Of a DNA stretch of 18,808 nt, positions 1 to 7,697 are shown piece by piece. Numbering within the stretch: the stretch's first letter is position 1; every line of letters starts with the position of its first letter. The translations under genes and the position numbers were made by a program. The stretch is from UBA1443 sp964445745 (GTDB lineage: Bacteria > Omnitrophota > Omnitrophia > Omnitrophales > Aquincolibacteriaceae). The notes under the pieces are model-generated. The model saw nothing but the letters and a program-made list of their open reading frames with translations, had not been told where the DNA came from and made no database searches. The stretch lies in the NCBI GenBank assembly GCA_964445745.1, contig CAYULU010000033.1, positions 1 to 18,808 on the forward strand, written 5' to 3'.

Positions 1-2617
1 ACGTTGGATTTTTAGCGCCTATGAACTGCAGTATGCGCATCCATGTACCGCCGGAGTTCTTGGCTTCCACCGTACCTGAATTATCCCGAAATCCGTATCC
101 ACTCGCCGCCATGGTGGTGTCAAAGTTGATATACTTTCCCGACTGAACAGCAAGTCCGTTGGTATTCATAATGGCGCGTAATTCACCTTGGGTATAAAAC
201 TGGAGACGATTGGCTAATCCAAAAGTGGAATAACCGATAAGATCAATGGCAGACTTGTTGGTTTTATTGGTGCCACCGCCTGCAGATAGCCGCATAAAAC
301 CCCAGTCTGAAGCGGGATTGGCCTTGGATGCAATTTCTCCCTTGGCCATTGTGGAATCCAGCGCGACGTAGTTGGTGCCTTTCATGGCGTACCAGGCACT
401 GTCCAACTGCGCAGCGCCATCAGTTTGAAGATAGGACACTGACCCACCCGCTGCCGGAAACCCCCATTGGTTTCCTGCTGCCACGTATGTGGTCATTCCC
501 GCCATTATGGGCGTGTTGGTGGTGTAGCCTTTGGTGATATTGTTGAGGATGAATAAACTGTCTCCACCGTTGATGTAGAACGGGTGTGCGGACGTGATGG
601 AAGTGGAGTCAGAAATAATCACACGGTTTTCTGCGATAACACTGTTGTACAGCCCAGCCACATACATTGGGCAGTGCAGGTCATCGCCAGAACCACAGTC
701 GAAGAATTTGTTGCCAGTTATGGACCAGTTACGAGCTTCGCGGTAATTGGTGGTCAGGACTACGTTGTCCACAGCGCCGTTGAATGTGTTGTGGGGCACG
801 ATGGACAAAGGTTGTGAACCTGCTGTGGTAAGGTAGAATCTATATGAGAAGGTGCCTACAGTGTCAATGGTTGCTATTGACTGCGTGCCTATGTAGAGTG
901 TGATAGTACCCGCAATGACTCCGGTGCAGGACACATCAAGTGAAATGTTCATGCGCCGACCGGCGACGTTATAATCCGTGTTCAAAAATGTGGCATCCAG
1001 TGTGGCAGCTACCGCAGACCCAGCAGTGTGCGTCATCTTACCACCAGACACAGTCCAGTTGGTGCCGTACCAGTTAGTTGCCGACGTGAACGTGCGGTCG
1101 TTGGAGGCTGTTATTAACTGAGCGTTGGTACCAGATAGGTAAAAGTTTACAGCGTGGGTGCAGTTCACAAACTCGTTGCCCTCAATGCGATAATTACTTC
1201 CGCCGAATGCGTTGATCGGATAACCCGTGATGTTGATGAAATGGCAGTTGGTAATAGTGACGTTATTGGTGCCTGATGTGCAGTATACAGCCTCAGCAGC
1301 CGTGCAATTGTAGAATGTGCAGTTGTCGATTACAAAATTAGAAGTGCTGTCTGGTTCCCAGATTTGAATGGCCATACCTGCACAGTTTTCAGTGAATACG
1401 CAATTGGTGATGCGCAGGTTTTTATATTTAGGGTGGTATACGCCCGCAACGCGCAGAATGGAGTCATCAAACCGGCAGTTGTCAATTACGATATTGTCGA
1501 ATGTTCCAGCACCGGAGCCAACTTCGTTTTCGAAGTAGATGTTGGCGTAGCCGCCGGCGAAGGTGCTGTTGGTGATGTAGACGTTTTTGGTAGCAGTGTT
1601 AGTGTTGGTTTCCAACGCCCAGTCGTCGCAGCGTTTGGTCTGTGGGTCGGCGTTAAACAGTAGGCACGAGTTTCCAGCCAGCCATTCAACGTCTGGACCA
1701 GCATAACCGTTGGACTGGTTGTAATGTAGCATGTCATGGTTATCTATGTAAAGGTGGTCAATATAAACGTTTTCACAATTGCTGAATTCAATATAACTGG
1801 CAAACTCCTTCATGTACATATCGCGGAGATAGATATTTTTGCAGTCGGTGAAGCATAATGGGGCCTCCCACTGGTTCATGGGAGTTACCATGTACGTGTA
1901 TGTGCCGTCTGGATGCGGACTGAATTTATACGCAGCGGAGGTGGAATCAACGTGGATGGTGGTATTGCCACTTACAGTGGCGTTATTGCCGACAATTCTG
2001 CGAATTTGGTTGGAGCCACCGCCAGAGGTGACACGAATATGCCAATACTGCATTGAGTCGGCTGCAACATCAAGTCCACTAACTACAATGCTATAATCTC
2101 CAGAGGACACTACACTGCCAGTGGTTTGACTGGCATTGAACAGTCCATTCCAGGTTCCGCCAATAACCGTGATGTTGCTATCGTCCTCTGCCTTGAACAT
2201 TCCGGTCGAGCAGGTGTCGTTGCGAACATGACCAGCCTTGTAGTATAAGAACCCGCCCGTGAAGTCCAGCATAGTGTTGCTGGTGAGCCATATTGGATCG
2301 TCATAGTCATTAACCGTGTCCACAGCTCCTGCGGTGTATGCTAATTTACCAGCAACTGGACTGGTGGTGTTGTTGTATACCCAGTCGGTTATAGTGCTGA
2401 AGTCCCCGCGATTGCGTACCGGCGTGGTTTTGAACCGGTCAATGAGCAACGCCAATTGCAGATACGCGTGACTATTCCAGTAAGCCGTATTTGGAATAGT
2501 CACGTAGTCCGTCATAGCGCTTAACTGCGCCGCACTGTATCCGTAGTAGTCTGGAAGCGTTTGGCCGGAAACAACTGCGCAGAGTGCCAGCAGTAGTAAT
2601 AGAATGCCACGTTTCAT
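1..2617 (-). CDS. Right-handed beta-helix tailspike/depolymerase with signal peptide, partial (3' end outside window)
   Basis: I translated this strand by hand; it stays open for 872 codons from ATG 2617 to the window edge, so the C-terminus is missing. The start forms an ATGA overlap with the adaptor gene stop, with AAGGAG about 10 nt upstream. Residues 1-18 look like a signal peptide: MKR, a run of leucines, then AVVSG before Q. From about residue 260 to 490 there are parallel beta-helix rungs of the type NVYITNSTF, NIVIDNCRF, NLRITNCVF, NFVIDNCTF, NVTITNCHF and NYRIEGNEF, with more at about 628 (NWSITGNKF) and 656. Between them, about 503-610, lies a non-helix stretch that could be a carbohydrate-binding beta-sandwich. 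From about 750 the sequence resembles phage fibre ends (SGYGFRDNSGTVEAKNSGG). Beta-helix spikes usually bind or cleave host polysaccharide; no catalytic residues could be assigned. A signal peptide is unusual for a virion protein. Confidence 0.8.
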   Translation of the reverse strand, partial: MKRGILLLLLALCAVVSGQTLPDYYGYSAAQLSAMTDYVTIPNTAYWNSHAYLQLALLIDRFKTTPVRNRGDFSTITDWVYNNTTSPVAGKLAYTAGAVDTVNDYDDPIWLTSNTMLDFTGGFLYYKAGHVRNDTCSTGMFKAEDDSNITVIGGTWNGLFNASQTTGSVVSSGDYSIVVSGLDVAADSMQYWHIRVTSGGGSNQIRRIVGNNATVSGNTTIHVDSTSAAYKFSPHPDGTYTYMVTPMNQWEAPLCFTDCKNIYLRDMYMKEFASYIEFSNCENVYIDHLYIDNHDMLHYNQSNGYAGPDVEWLAGNSCLLFNADPQTKRCDDWALETNTNTATKNVYITNSTFAGGYANIYFENEVGSGAGTFDNIVIDNCRFDDSILRVAGVYHPKYKNLRITNCVFTENCAGMAIQIWEPDSTSNFVIDNCTFYNCTAAEAVYCTSGTNNVTITNCHFINITGYPINAFGGSNYRIEGNEFVNCTHAVNFYLSGTNAQLITASNDRTFTSATNWYGTNWTVSGGKMTHTAGSAVAATLDATFLNTDYNVAGRRMNISLDVSCTGVIAGTITLYIGTQSIATIDTVGTFSYRFYLTTAGSQPLSIVPHNTFNGAVDNVVLTTNYREARNWSITGNKFFDCGSGDDLHCPMYVAGLYNSVIAENRVIISDSTSITSAHPFYINGGDSLFILNNITKGYTTNTPIMAGMTTYVAAGNQWGFPAAGGSVSYLQTDGAAQLDSAWYAMKGTNYVALDSTMAKGEIASKANPASDWGFMRLSAGGGTNKTNKSAIDLIGYSTFGLANRLQFYTQGELRAIMNTNGLAVQSGKYINFDTTMAASGYGFRDNSGTVEAKNSGGTWMRILQFIGAKNPT

Positions 2618-3231
2618 GCGATCAGGGCTCCTTGTTTGTACATTTGGTTGAGCACGTTGATTTGCTCGATGGCGGACTGGCGCATGGCCTCGGCTTGACT
2701 GAAGTCACCGTATTTGTAGGAGGCACGGAGTTCGGCTTCAGCCATGCGCAGGATAGGGGCGTGCAGGGAAATGTGGGTCGGGCATTGGGCCGTGCCAGCA
2801 ATCATGGCAGTCGGGGTCTTGACGTACCAGAGTTTGATGGTGGCGTTGGCGGCAGAGTAGACATCGACGAAGAGGTAGTATTTGCTGCCGAAGATGACGC
2901 ATTTGGGCGAGCTGCCGGTGCCCTGGACGAAGTAGTTGTCGAGTTTTTCGATGGAGTCTACGGGTACGCGCTCAATCCATTGCACAGGGGATTTGGCGCT
3001 GGCGGCACTGGCCACATAGCGGAAGAAGTCACTGGGCAGGGCAGTGCCGAGAAGCGTGCCGGTGAGGGCCGTGGTGGTTTGAAGGCCCATGAGCAGGGCG
3101 CTGTCGGCAAGGCCCACTGCGTAGGTGTAGGCGGTGTTGAGGGCCGAGAGCTTGATGGCGCTGGTGTAGACGCCGCCAGCGGGGTCGTCGAGCCGGTAGC
3201 CCAAGGCGTCCAGCATTTCATTTACAGTCAT
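2614..3231 (-). CDS. Putative head-tail adaptor (connector) protein
   Basis: A 205-residue protein starting at ATG 3231, 2 nt after the previous stop, with GAGGT 6 nt upstream of the start. The N-terminus (MTVNEMLDALGYRLDDPAGG, then IKLSALNTAYTYAV) matches the pattern of small phage adaptors: a short helix, RL-D, a loop, then a helix containing LN-A. These proteins form a ring under the portal and join head to tail. The C-terminus is helical and charged (LRMAEAELRASYKYGDFSQAEAMRQ), also typical. The position just before the spike and after the capsid genes fits. The identification rests on pattern and context, so another neck or tail protein is possible. The stop overlaps the spike start (ATGA), suggesting translational coupling. 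Confidence 0.55.
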   Translation of the reverse strand: MTVNEMLDALGYRLDDPAGGVYTSAIKLSALNTAYTYAVGLADSALLMGLQTTTALTGTLLGTALPSDFFRYVASAASAKSPVQWIERVPVDSIEKLDNYFVQGTGSSPKCVIFGSKYYLFVDVYSAANATIKLWYVKTPTAMIAGTAQCPTHISLHAPILRMAEAELRASYKYGDFSQAEAMRQSAIEQINVLNQMYKQGALIA

Positions 3232-3233
3232 GA

Positions 3234-4163
3234 TTATACCTCGTCGTAGACTTTCTCAATGGCCGCGCAGACGGCTGGGTAGCTGTGGAGGCGCAGGAAG
3301 CGCGAGTAGGCTAGTTCTTGCGCCTGCAGCAGGGCGTCACGGTCGGTGACTAGCTTGGCCAATACGTCATACAGCGTCTCCGGGGTCACGCTGACTATGC
3401 CACAGCGGTCGGTAGACATGGAGCACAGTGTGGCCGAGCCGAACATCATGGACTCGACGGCGGCGTTGCCGTAGGTGCCGATGTCGTTGATCTGGTCGAT
3501 GTAGATGTCATTGAGTTGCTTGTAGCGCAGGGCCGTGTCAGAGGGAACCTTATTCAGGAAACTCAGGGACACTGCCGGGAATTCGTCGCGGATGCGCTCA
3601 CAGGCCTCGCGGATGACGGGGGAACCTTTGCGACTTTCATTGGACGGTATGTGGCCGATGAAGATGCGCGAGTCATCGCGGGGGATGGGGCGGTAGCGGG
3701 TTTCGTCAAAGGCGAAGGGTATGGTGATGCCACCGACACCGTGCATGCGCAGGTCTGGGGTGGTGATGATCACGCGGTTGACATATTCGGCCATGCTGGG
3801 CCAAATTGCCTCCCAGTGAGAGCGCCAGACGGAACCGCAGAAGTGGTGGACTACCGGACGGGTCAGATCAAATGGGACGCCGGCTACAGAACGTGGGATG
3901 CCTTCGTCCTCTTTGAAGTGGAGGATGTCGGCGTGTTTGGCCGCGAAGTGCATGCGAGTGATGGCGTCGTGGTTTTCGTAGACTTGACCGTTGACTAGAG
4001 AGGTCAGGCAGCCGGGGCCGCGGTTGTAACCGAACGGGTGCTGCTCCATGACGAAGTAGTCGATGGAGTAGCGCGTGGAGTGGCGGTTAATGGCAGCGCA
4101 GAGGCGGTGGCCGGAATTCGACCAGTCATGGGTTGAGTAGAACAGGATTTTACGCTTGGCCAT
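3234..4163 (-). CDS. Glycosyltransferase, GT-B fold (GT4-like)
   Basis: A 309-residue protein. I place the start at ATG 4163 (MAKRKILFYSTHDW), which has GAGG 9 nt upstream and overlaps the previous gene by 14 nt; longer in-frame starts would lie deep inside that gene. The N-terminus is a Rossmann-type strand followed by S..GHR. Residues about 170-200 contain IGHIPSNESRKGSPVI, as in GT4 enzymes after the interdomain linker. Further on, IGTYGNAAVESMMFGSATLC resembles the donor-binding E-x-M-x-G segment of group 1 transferases. The expected reaction is transfer of a sugar from an activated nucleotide donor. Acceptor and donor are unknown. It forms a pair with the gene just upstream; both begin with a similar YSTHDW / FSSRDW motif, so they may be distant paralogues. 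Confidence 0.75.
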   Translation of the reverse strand: MAKRKILFYSTHDWSNSGHRLCAAINRHSTRYSIDYFVMEQHPFGYNRGPGCLTSLVNGQVYENHDAITRMHFAAKHADILHFKEDEGIPRSVAGVPFDLTRPVVHHFCGSVWRSHWEAIWPSMAEYVNRVIITTPDLRMHGVGGITIPFAFDETRYRPIPRDDSRIFIGHIPSNESRKGSPVIREACERIRDEFPAVSLSFLNKVPSDTALRYKQLNDIYIDQINDIGTYGNAAVESMMFGSATLCSMSTDRCGIVSVTPETLYDVLAKLVTDRDALLQAQELAYSRFLRLHSYPAVCAAIEKVYDEV

Positions 4164-5127
4164 GGCACATACCCTCGAACGCTCTGGCCGAGTGTTCATA
4201 ATCGTATTCGGTAACGTCGTTGAACACAGGGGCAACTTCAATGGCGCGCTTGACACAGTCCACTATGGCCTTTGCGTCATATATGTCGATTGGATATTCA
4301 TGGAGACGGGCAACGGATTCCACCTTACGGTCGCCTATACAAGGCACGCCGAGTGCCGCACACTCCACGCCGATACGGCCATAGGAGTGGGTGAAGGCCG
4401 TGTCGATCACGCACGTGCTCATGGCAACCAAGTGCATGACTTGGTCGAATGGCAAGGCCTCGAACATTTCGTCGTAGAATGAGCCAACGTTGATGGGGTC
4501 TTTTTGCATCTTGCCGATCATGATGCACTTCAGGGCGGGGATATCGCGCTTCAGGGCACGCAGTGCCTCGGTCACGATGAGGTAGTTCTGGTCGTAGGAG
4601 TGGGCCATAACCAGCACCATCGGGTCAGGGTATTTCTCGGTTGAGGCATAGGCGTCGCGCAACGTGGTCACGTCGGTGGGGTGCGGGATGGTCCAGACGG
4701 GCGTACCCAACAGGGCCTCTAGGGTATGCGACATGACCGGGTGGACACAGAATATGCGGTTGGCACAACGCAGGGCGTCAAGGAACAGGTCGAAGCGGCT
4801 GAATGATTCCCACATTTCGATGGCTTGGTCTGGATTGGCGACCAGTAGTGGGCGCTTGTCAGCGTCCATGGCGTCAATGAGCTTGCGTAGCTTGAATAAT
4901 GTCTTGACTCCGGACGGGGGGACGTTGACATGCACCACGTCGTAGTTGGCCAAGGCTTCAAAAGTAACCGGCATCGAGTACACTCCACCCAAAGCACGGG
5001 GCCAATTGGTCAGGCCGCTGTGCAGGATGCGGGGCAATTTGTCAGGCGTAACCGGGTCGCGCAGATCGGGACGGAGCCCGTATGACTGCACCAACCAGTC
5101 GCGGGACGAGAATAAGCAGTATCGCAT
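4150..5127 (-). CDS. Glycosyltransferase-like protein, GT-B fold
   Basis: A 325-residue protein. ATG 5127 (MRYCLFSSRDW) is chosen because GGAGG lies 7 nt upstream; the longer open frame reaches into the gene before it. Visible features are a first beta strand (RYCLFSSRDW), VVHVNVPPSG at about residue 70, a mid-protein strand pattern (MVLVMAHSYDQNYL) like the start of a second Rossmann domain, and THSYGRIGVECAALGVPCIGD near the C-terminus, matching the E..ALG.P donor-binding region of GT4-type enzymes. It is likely a sugar transferase, but it lacks a strongly diagnostic motif, so the exact family is open. It is separated from the upstream structural gene by a strong hairpin and overlaps the next transferase by 14 nt. 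The two genes therefore form their own small unit inside the structural block. Confidence 0.68.
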   Translation of the reverse strand: MRYCLFSSRDWLVQSYGLRPDLRDPVTPDKLPRILHSGLTNWPRALGGVYSMPVTFEALANYDVVHVNVPPSGVKTLFKLRKLIDAMDADKRPLLVANPDQAIEMWESFSRFDLFLDALRCANRIFCVHPVMSHTLEALLGTPVWTIPHPTDVTTLRDAYASTEKYPDPMVLVMAHSYDQNYLIVTEALRALKRDIPALKCIMIGKMQKDPINVGSFYDEMFEALPFDQVMHLVAMSTCVIDTAFTHSYGRIGVECAALGVPCIGDRKVESVARLHEYPIDIYDAKAIVDCVKRAIEVAPVFNDVTEYDYEHSARAFEGMCHGQA

Positions 5128-5163
5128 GGTAAACCCTCCGAGGTTTGAGGATGCGTGATGCAA

Positions 5164-5195
5164 TGAGCAGGGGGCCGTTGCCAACCCCCTGCTCA
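5164..5195 (-). terminator. Perfect 11-bp stem hairpin between structural and glycosyltransferase genes
   Basis: The arms TGAGCAGGGGG (5164-5174) and CCCCCTGCTCA (5185-5195) pair perfectly around a 10-nt loop. The hairpin begins 5 nt after the stop codon of the 130-residue gene on the minus strand. It is followed only by a short TTG and no long T run, so it is either a weak intrinsic terminator, an attenuator that lowers expression of the glycosyltransferases, or an RNA 3'-end stabiliser for the abundant capsid transcript. It is symmetric enough to act on either strand, but only the minus strand carries genes here. Confidence 0.6.
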
Positions 5196-5200
5196 GTGAG

Positions 5201-5593
5201 TTAAATGGCTTTGCCAAACACGCAGATCGACAGGCCACTGCCGCCAGCTTCCGGCGTGCCATAGGCATACAGGACAGCGACAGTGGTGGGGCCGTTGATC
5301 AGTTTGACGGCAATGGGCCGAATAGCAGTGGTTGTGGTCAGAGCACCAGTCACCAGCAGCGGCTGCGCGGAGATGTGCAGCGCGTGGCTGATGTGGGCCA
5401 GTATCGCAGCGCCAGTGGTCACGTCGGTGGGGGAACCACCGTAGGCCGTGGCCAGACGGTTATACAGCGTGACAACGCCGCTGGTGGGGCCGACATGCAC
5501 AACTTCCATAATCAGTGCATTTTTGCCTTCGGTGTTGACACGCAGTGCGTTATCGGCAATGTGCCCTCCGACCACCTTTCCGTATCTTGCCAT
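5201..5593 (-). CDS. Hypothetical protein downstream of capsid genes, possible head decoration protein
   Basis: A 130-residue protein with a strong start: ATG 5593 with AAAGGAGG 5 nt upstream, 15 nt after the previous stop. The composition is small and beta-rich (repeated V/T/A/G with few charges), with GGHIADNALRVNTEGKNALI near the N-terminus and no cysteine motif or membrane segment. I do not recognise the family. Third after the portal-scaffold-capsid set, and immediately followed by the hairpin, it is probably part of the same late capsid transcript. A decoration or cement role would fit the size and composition but is only inferred from place and sequence character. Confidence 0.75.
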   Translation of the reverse strand: MARYGKVVGGHIADNALRVNTEGKNALIMEVVHVGPTSGVVTLYNRLATAYGGSPTDVTTGAAILAHISHALHISAQPLLVTGALTTTTAIRPIAVKLINGPTTVAVLYAYGTPEAGGSGLSICVFGKAI

Positions 5594-5608
5594 GATAGCC
5601 TCCTTTGG

Positions 5609-6268
5609 CTATTTATAGTCTTCGGTGAGGTTGGAACGGAGACGCCGGGCGTAGTCGATTTCCAATCCGACGATGCCCAGTACACCGTTGCTGACAGGGG
5701 CAGCATCGGCTTCGATTTTGAACGTGACCAGGTCTTCGGTCTTGAGCTTGGTAGCCGAGATCTTGCCACGCATGGAGCGGTACGTGCCGTATGTGGTCAG
5801 GCCGTCAAAGCAAACTTGCTCATCGAGGTCTGTGTCCAGGGCCGTGGCCGCTTCGGTAATGGCTTCGCCGGTAAGGGTGGCGTGGGTGCTGGCCTTTTGG
5901 GCATAGTCCACGACCTTGCTGGCGTTGTAATGCAGGTCGTAGCTGAATCGCACGGTGGTGGTGGTGGGGCCCAACGGCGTCCACAACAGCCAGACGAATA
6001 CATCGTCGCCGTCGTAGAAGTCGTCAGGGACTTTCCACGCGACACAGTGCTCATCGCCAGAGGCTTGCAGCGTGGGGGCGATGAAATGCGCCGTGTTGAT
6101 GTCCCGGACCTTTTTGTTCTGGTCGCCAAGACCGTAGAAGCATGTGGTGGTGGTGATGCCGCCACCGTACATTACGGGGTTGACGCCGACGGGAAAGGCA
6201 GGCACAAACACCTTTGTTCTGGCGATACGGGAATCGTAGTCAGCCCGGCGGAGGTTGAGCTTATCCAT
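5609..6268 (-). CDS. Hypothetical structural protein directly downstream of the major capsid gene
   Basis: A 219-residue protein; ATG 6268 with GAGGAGGTGA just upstream, 13 nt after the capsid gene stop. It is predicted to be mostly beta: TTTTCFYGLGD, EHCVAWKVPDDFYDGDDVFVWLLWTPLG and TTVRFSYDLHYNAS read like alternating strands of a sandwich domain. The second half (GEAITEAATALDTDLDEQVCF, then LKTEDLVTFKIEADAA, LGIVGLEIDYARR) resembles a virion beta-sandwich in which a final strand reports the assembled subunit. I do not recognise the family. The capsid-adjacent location suggests a decoration, head-completion or fibre-base protein. Confidence 0.78.
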   Translation of the reverse strand: MDKLNLRRADYDSRIARTKVFVPAFPVGVNPVMYGGGITTTTCFYGLGDQNKKVRDINTAHFIAPTLQASGDEHCVAWKVPDDFYDGDDVFVWLLWTPLGPTTTTVRFSYDLHYNASKVVDYAQKASTHATLTGEAITEAATALDTDLDEQVCFDGLTTYGTYRSMRGKISATKLKTEDLVTFKIEADAAPVSNGVLGIVGLEIDYARRLRSNLTEDYK

Positions 6269-6281
6269 ACGTCACCTCCTC

Positions 6282-7676
6282 TTAGGTGTTGGTTCCGTCC
6301 CAAATGACCCAGGAATGAGCGTTGCGGAAACGCTGATCCCATCCGAAATCAACGAAGAGTTCATCCTTGCGGTGAGCGGCATCGTTGTCCTGGATGTTCT
6401 GGTGGATGTGGATGTCGGAGTTGGTGTTGCCGCAGCCCTTGACCGCGCAGGGGCCTTCACCATAGACGTACCAGAGGTAGTCCATGTCAAGGCATGCACA
6501 GTTGTAGCCGTAACCGGCTGCACCGGAGCTGAATTCCTGTTCCACCAGGAATGGGATGGTGCCGAACATCGAGCGCACCATGACGATCTGGAAGCCGAAG
6601 GTGTCTTCGTCCCAACTGAAGGAGCCGTAGTACGGGCGCAGGAGGTTTTCCAGCGCGACCATGAACTCGCGGCCAGCAACGAACAGCTTGTTGCGGGAGC
6701 CGAATTTCAGGGCCTTTTCCATATACTTCGACCAGTTGGCGAGGCTGAGGCCGCCATTGACCATCCACACGCGCTGGGAGCCGTCGCCCAGAACCAGATC
6801 CTTGGAGGCATCGTAGGTGGACAGGCGGGTCCAGGTGGTGGAGGTGTCGGCGACGAATTCGAAGAAACCGCCGGTGTGGGATTTCTCCAGGCCACCAGCG
6901 CCGTAGCTCAGGTAGCGATGGTTGGTCCAGAAGGTGCGTTCCATGTAGCGGAACAGCATCGTGCGGGCGTGGACGGCGCGGCGCTGGAGTTCGGGAGTGC
7001 CGTACATGTCCTGCATGAGCAGGCGACCACTGACATCCCACGGGAAACGCTTGACTTCGCGGTAGTTGTAGTCCTCTTCGAGATCATTGGAGCGGGCCAC
7101 TGGTGAGCTGGAAGCGTCACCAAGCACGACACCTTTCATTTCGAAGTTGAGGGCACTGCCGCTTGCAGCCGTGATGTTGCCAGCCAGTGTGCCAGCGCCG
7201 GAGCCACGGACGACGCGGACCAGGTTGCCGCCACAGATTTCGGCCACGACCATGTCCTCGCCCGCGATGTAGACGGTCGAGTCGGTGACGCCGCCGGTGC
7301 CTTTGACAGCAGTCTGCAGCACCTGCTGGGCCGGGATGTGGATTTTGTCATCCACGGACAGGAAGGTTTCAGCGGATTCGGAAGCCGGGCCGTAGATGTT
7401 GAAATACGTGGTGGAGGTGGTGATGGCGGCATCAGCGCCGGCATTGGAAGCGCCTTTGATGGTGCCGTTGTTGATCAGGTAATCGTCCTCAAACATGTAG
7501 TATTTGAGGTCCTTGACGCCGCGCTTCTGCATCTTCTGAATGATGATGTGCATGACAGCGGCATCGAGGAAGGCTCGCATCAGGATCTTGTCTGAGCGGT
7601 CGTATTTGCGGCGGGTTTGCAGCGGAGGAGCACTGCCCGCATTACTTACACCCAGGATCCCCATTTTCTCTGCCAT
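6282..7676 (-). CDS. Major capsid protein, SU10/DUF5309-like (HK97 fold)
   Basis: A 464-residue protein; ATG 7676 with GAGG 6 nt upstream. Residues about 105-195 (FLSVDDKIHIPAQQVL, then AGEDMVVAEICGG, NLVRVVRGSGAGTLAG) show the D.I.I...E.M.V....G..L.V.RG..GT order typical of the DUF5309/SU10 capsid family. This is followed by EDYNYREVKRFPWDVSGRLL and long helices (ELQRRAVHARTMLFRYMERTFW), matching the spine-helix and axial-domain region. The C-terminal part has a strand-rich P-domain pattern and ends FRNAHSWVIWDGTNT. Its length is normal for the family. It follows portal and scaffold, the standard head-gene order. Assembly requires the scaffold encoded directly upstream. The assignment comes from motif order and context, without a profile search. 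Confidence 0.86.
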   Translation of the reverse strand: MAEKMGILGVSNAGSAPPLQTRRKYDRSDKILMRAFLDAAVMHIIIQKMQKRGVKDLKYYMFEDDYLINNGTIKGASNAGADAAITTSTTYFNIYGPASESAETFLSVDDKIHIPAQQVLQTAVKGTGGVTDSTVYIAGEDMVVAEICGGNLVRVVRGSGAGTLAGNITAASGSALNFEMKGVVLGDASSSPVARSNDLEEDYNYREVKRFPWDVSGRLLMQDMYGTPELQRRAVHARTMLFRYMERTFWTNHRYLSYGAGGLEKSHTGGFFEFVADTSTTWTRLSTYDASKDLVLGDGSQRVWMVNGGLSLANWSKYMEKALKFGSRNKLFVAGREFMVALENLLRPYYGSFSWDEDTFGFQIVMVRSMFGTIPFLVEQEFSSGAAGYGYNCACLDMDYLWYVYGEGPCAVKGCGNTNSDIHIHQNIQDNDAAHRKDELFVDFGWDQRFRNAHSWVIWDGTNT

Positions 7677-7697
7677 AATAAGCCTCGTAATAGGGTG

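Noticed and set aside
2584..3249. A 221-codon rightward open frame opposite the adaptor gene
   Set aside because: It is V/G/E-rich antisense shadow; the minus-strand gene has ribosome site, context and coupling.
5375..7106. Two long rightward open frames opposite the capsid and structural genes
   Set aside because: Shadow frames of well-supported minus-strand genes, with no start signals and no domain features.
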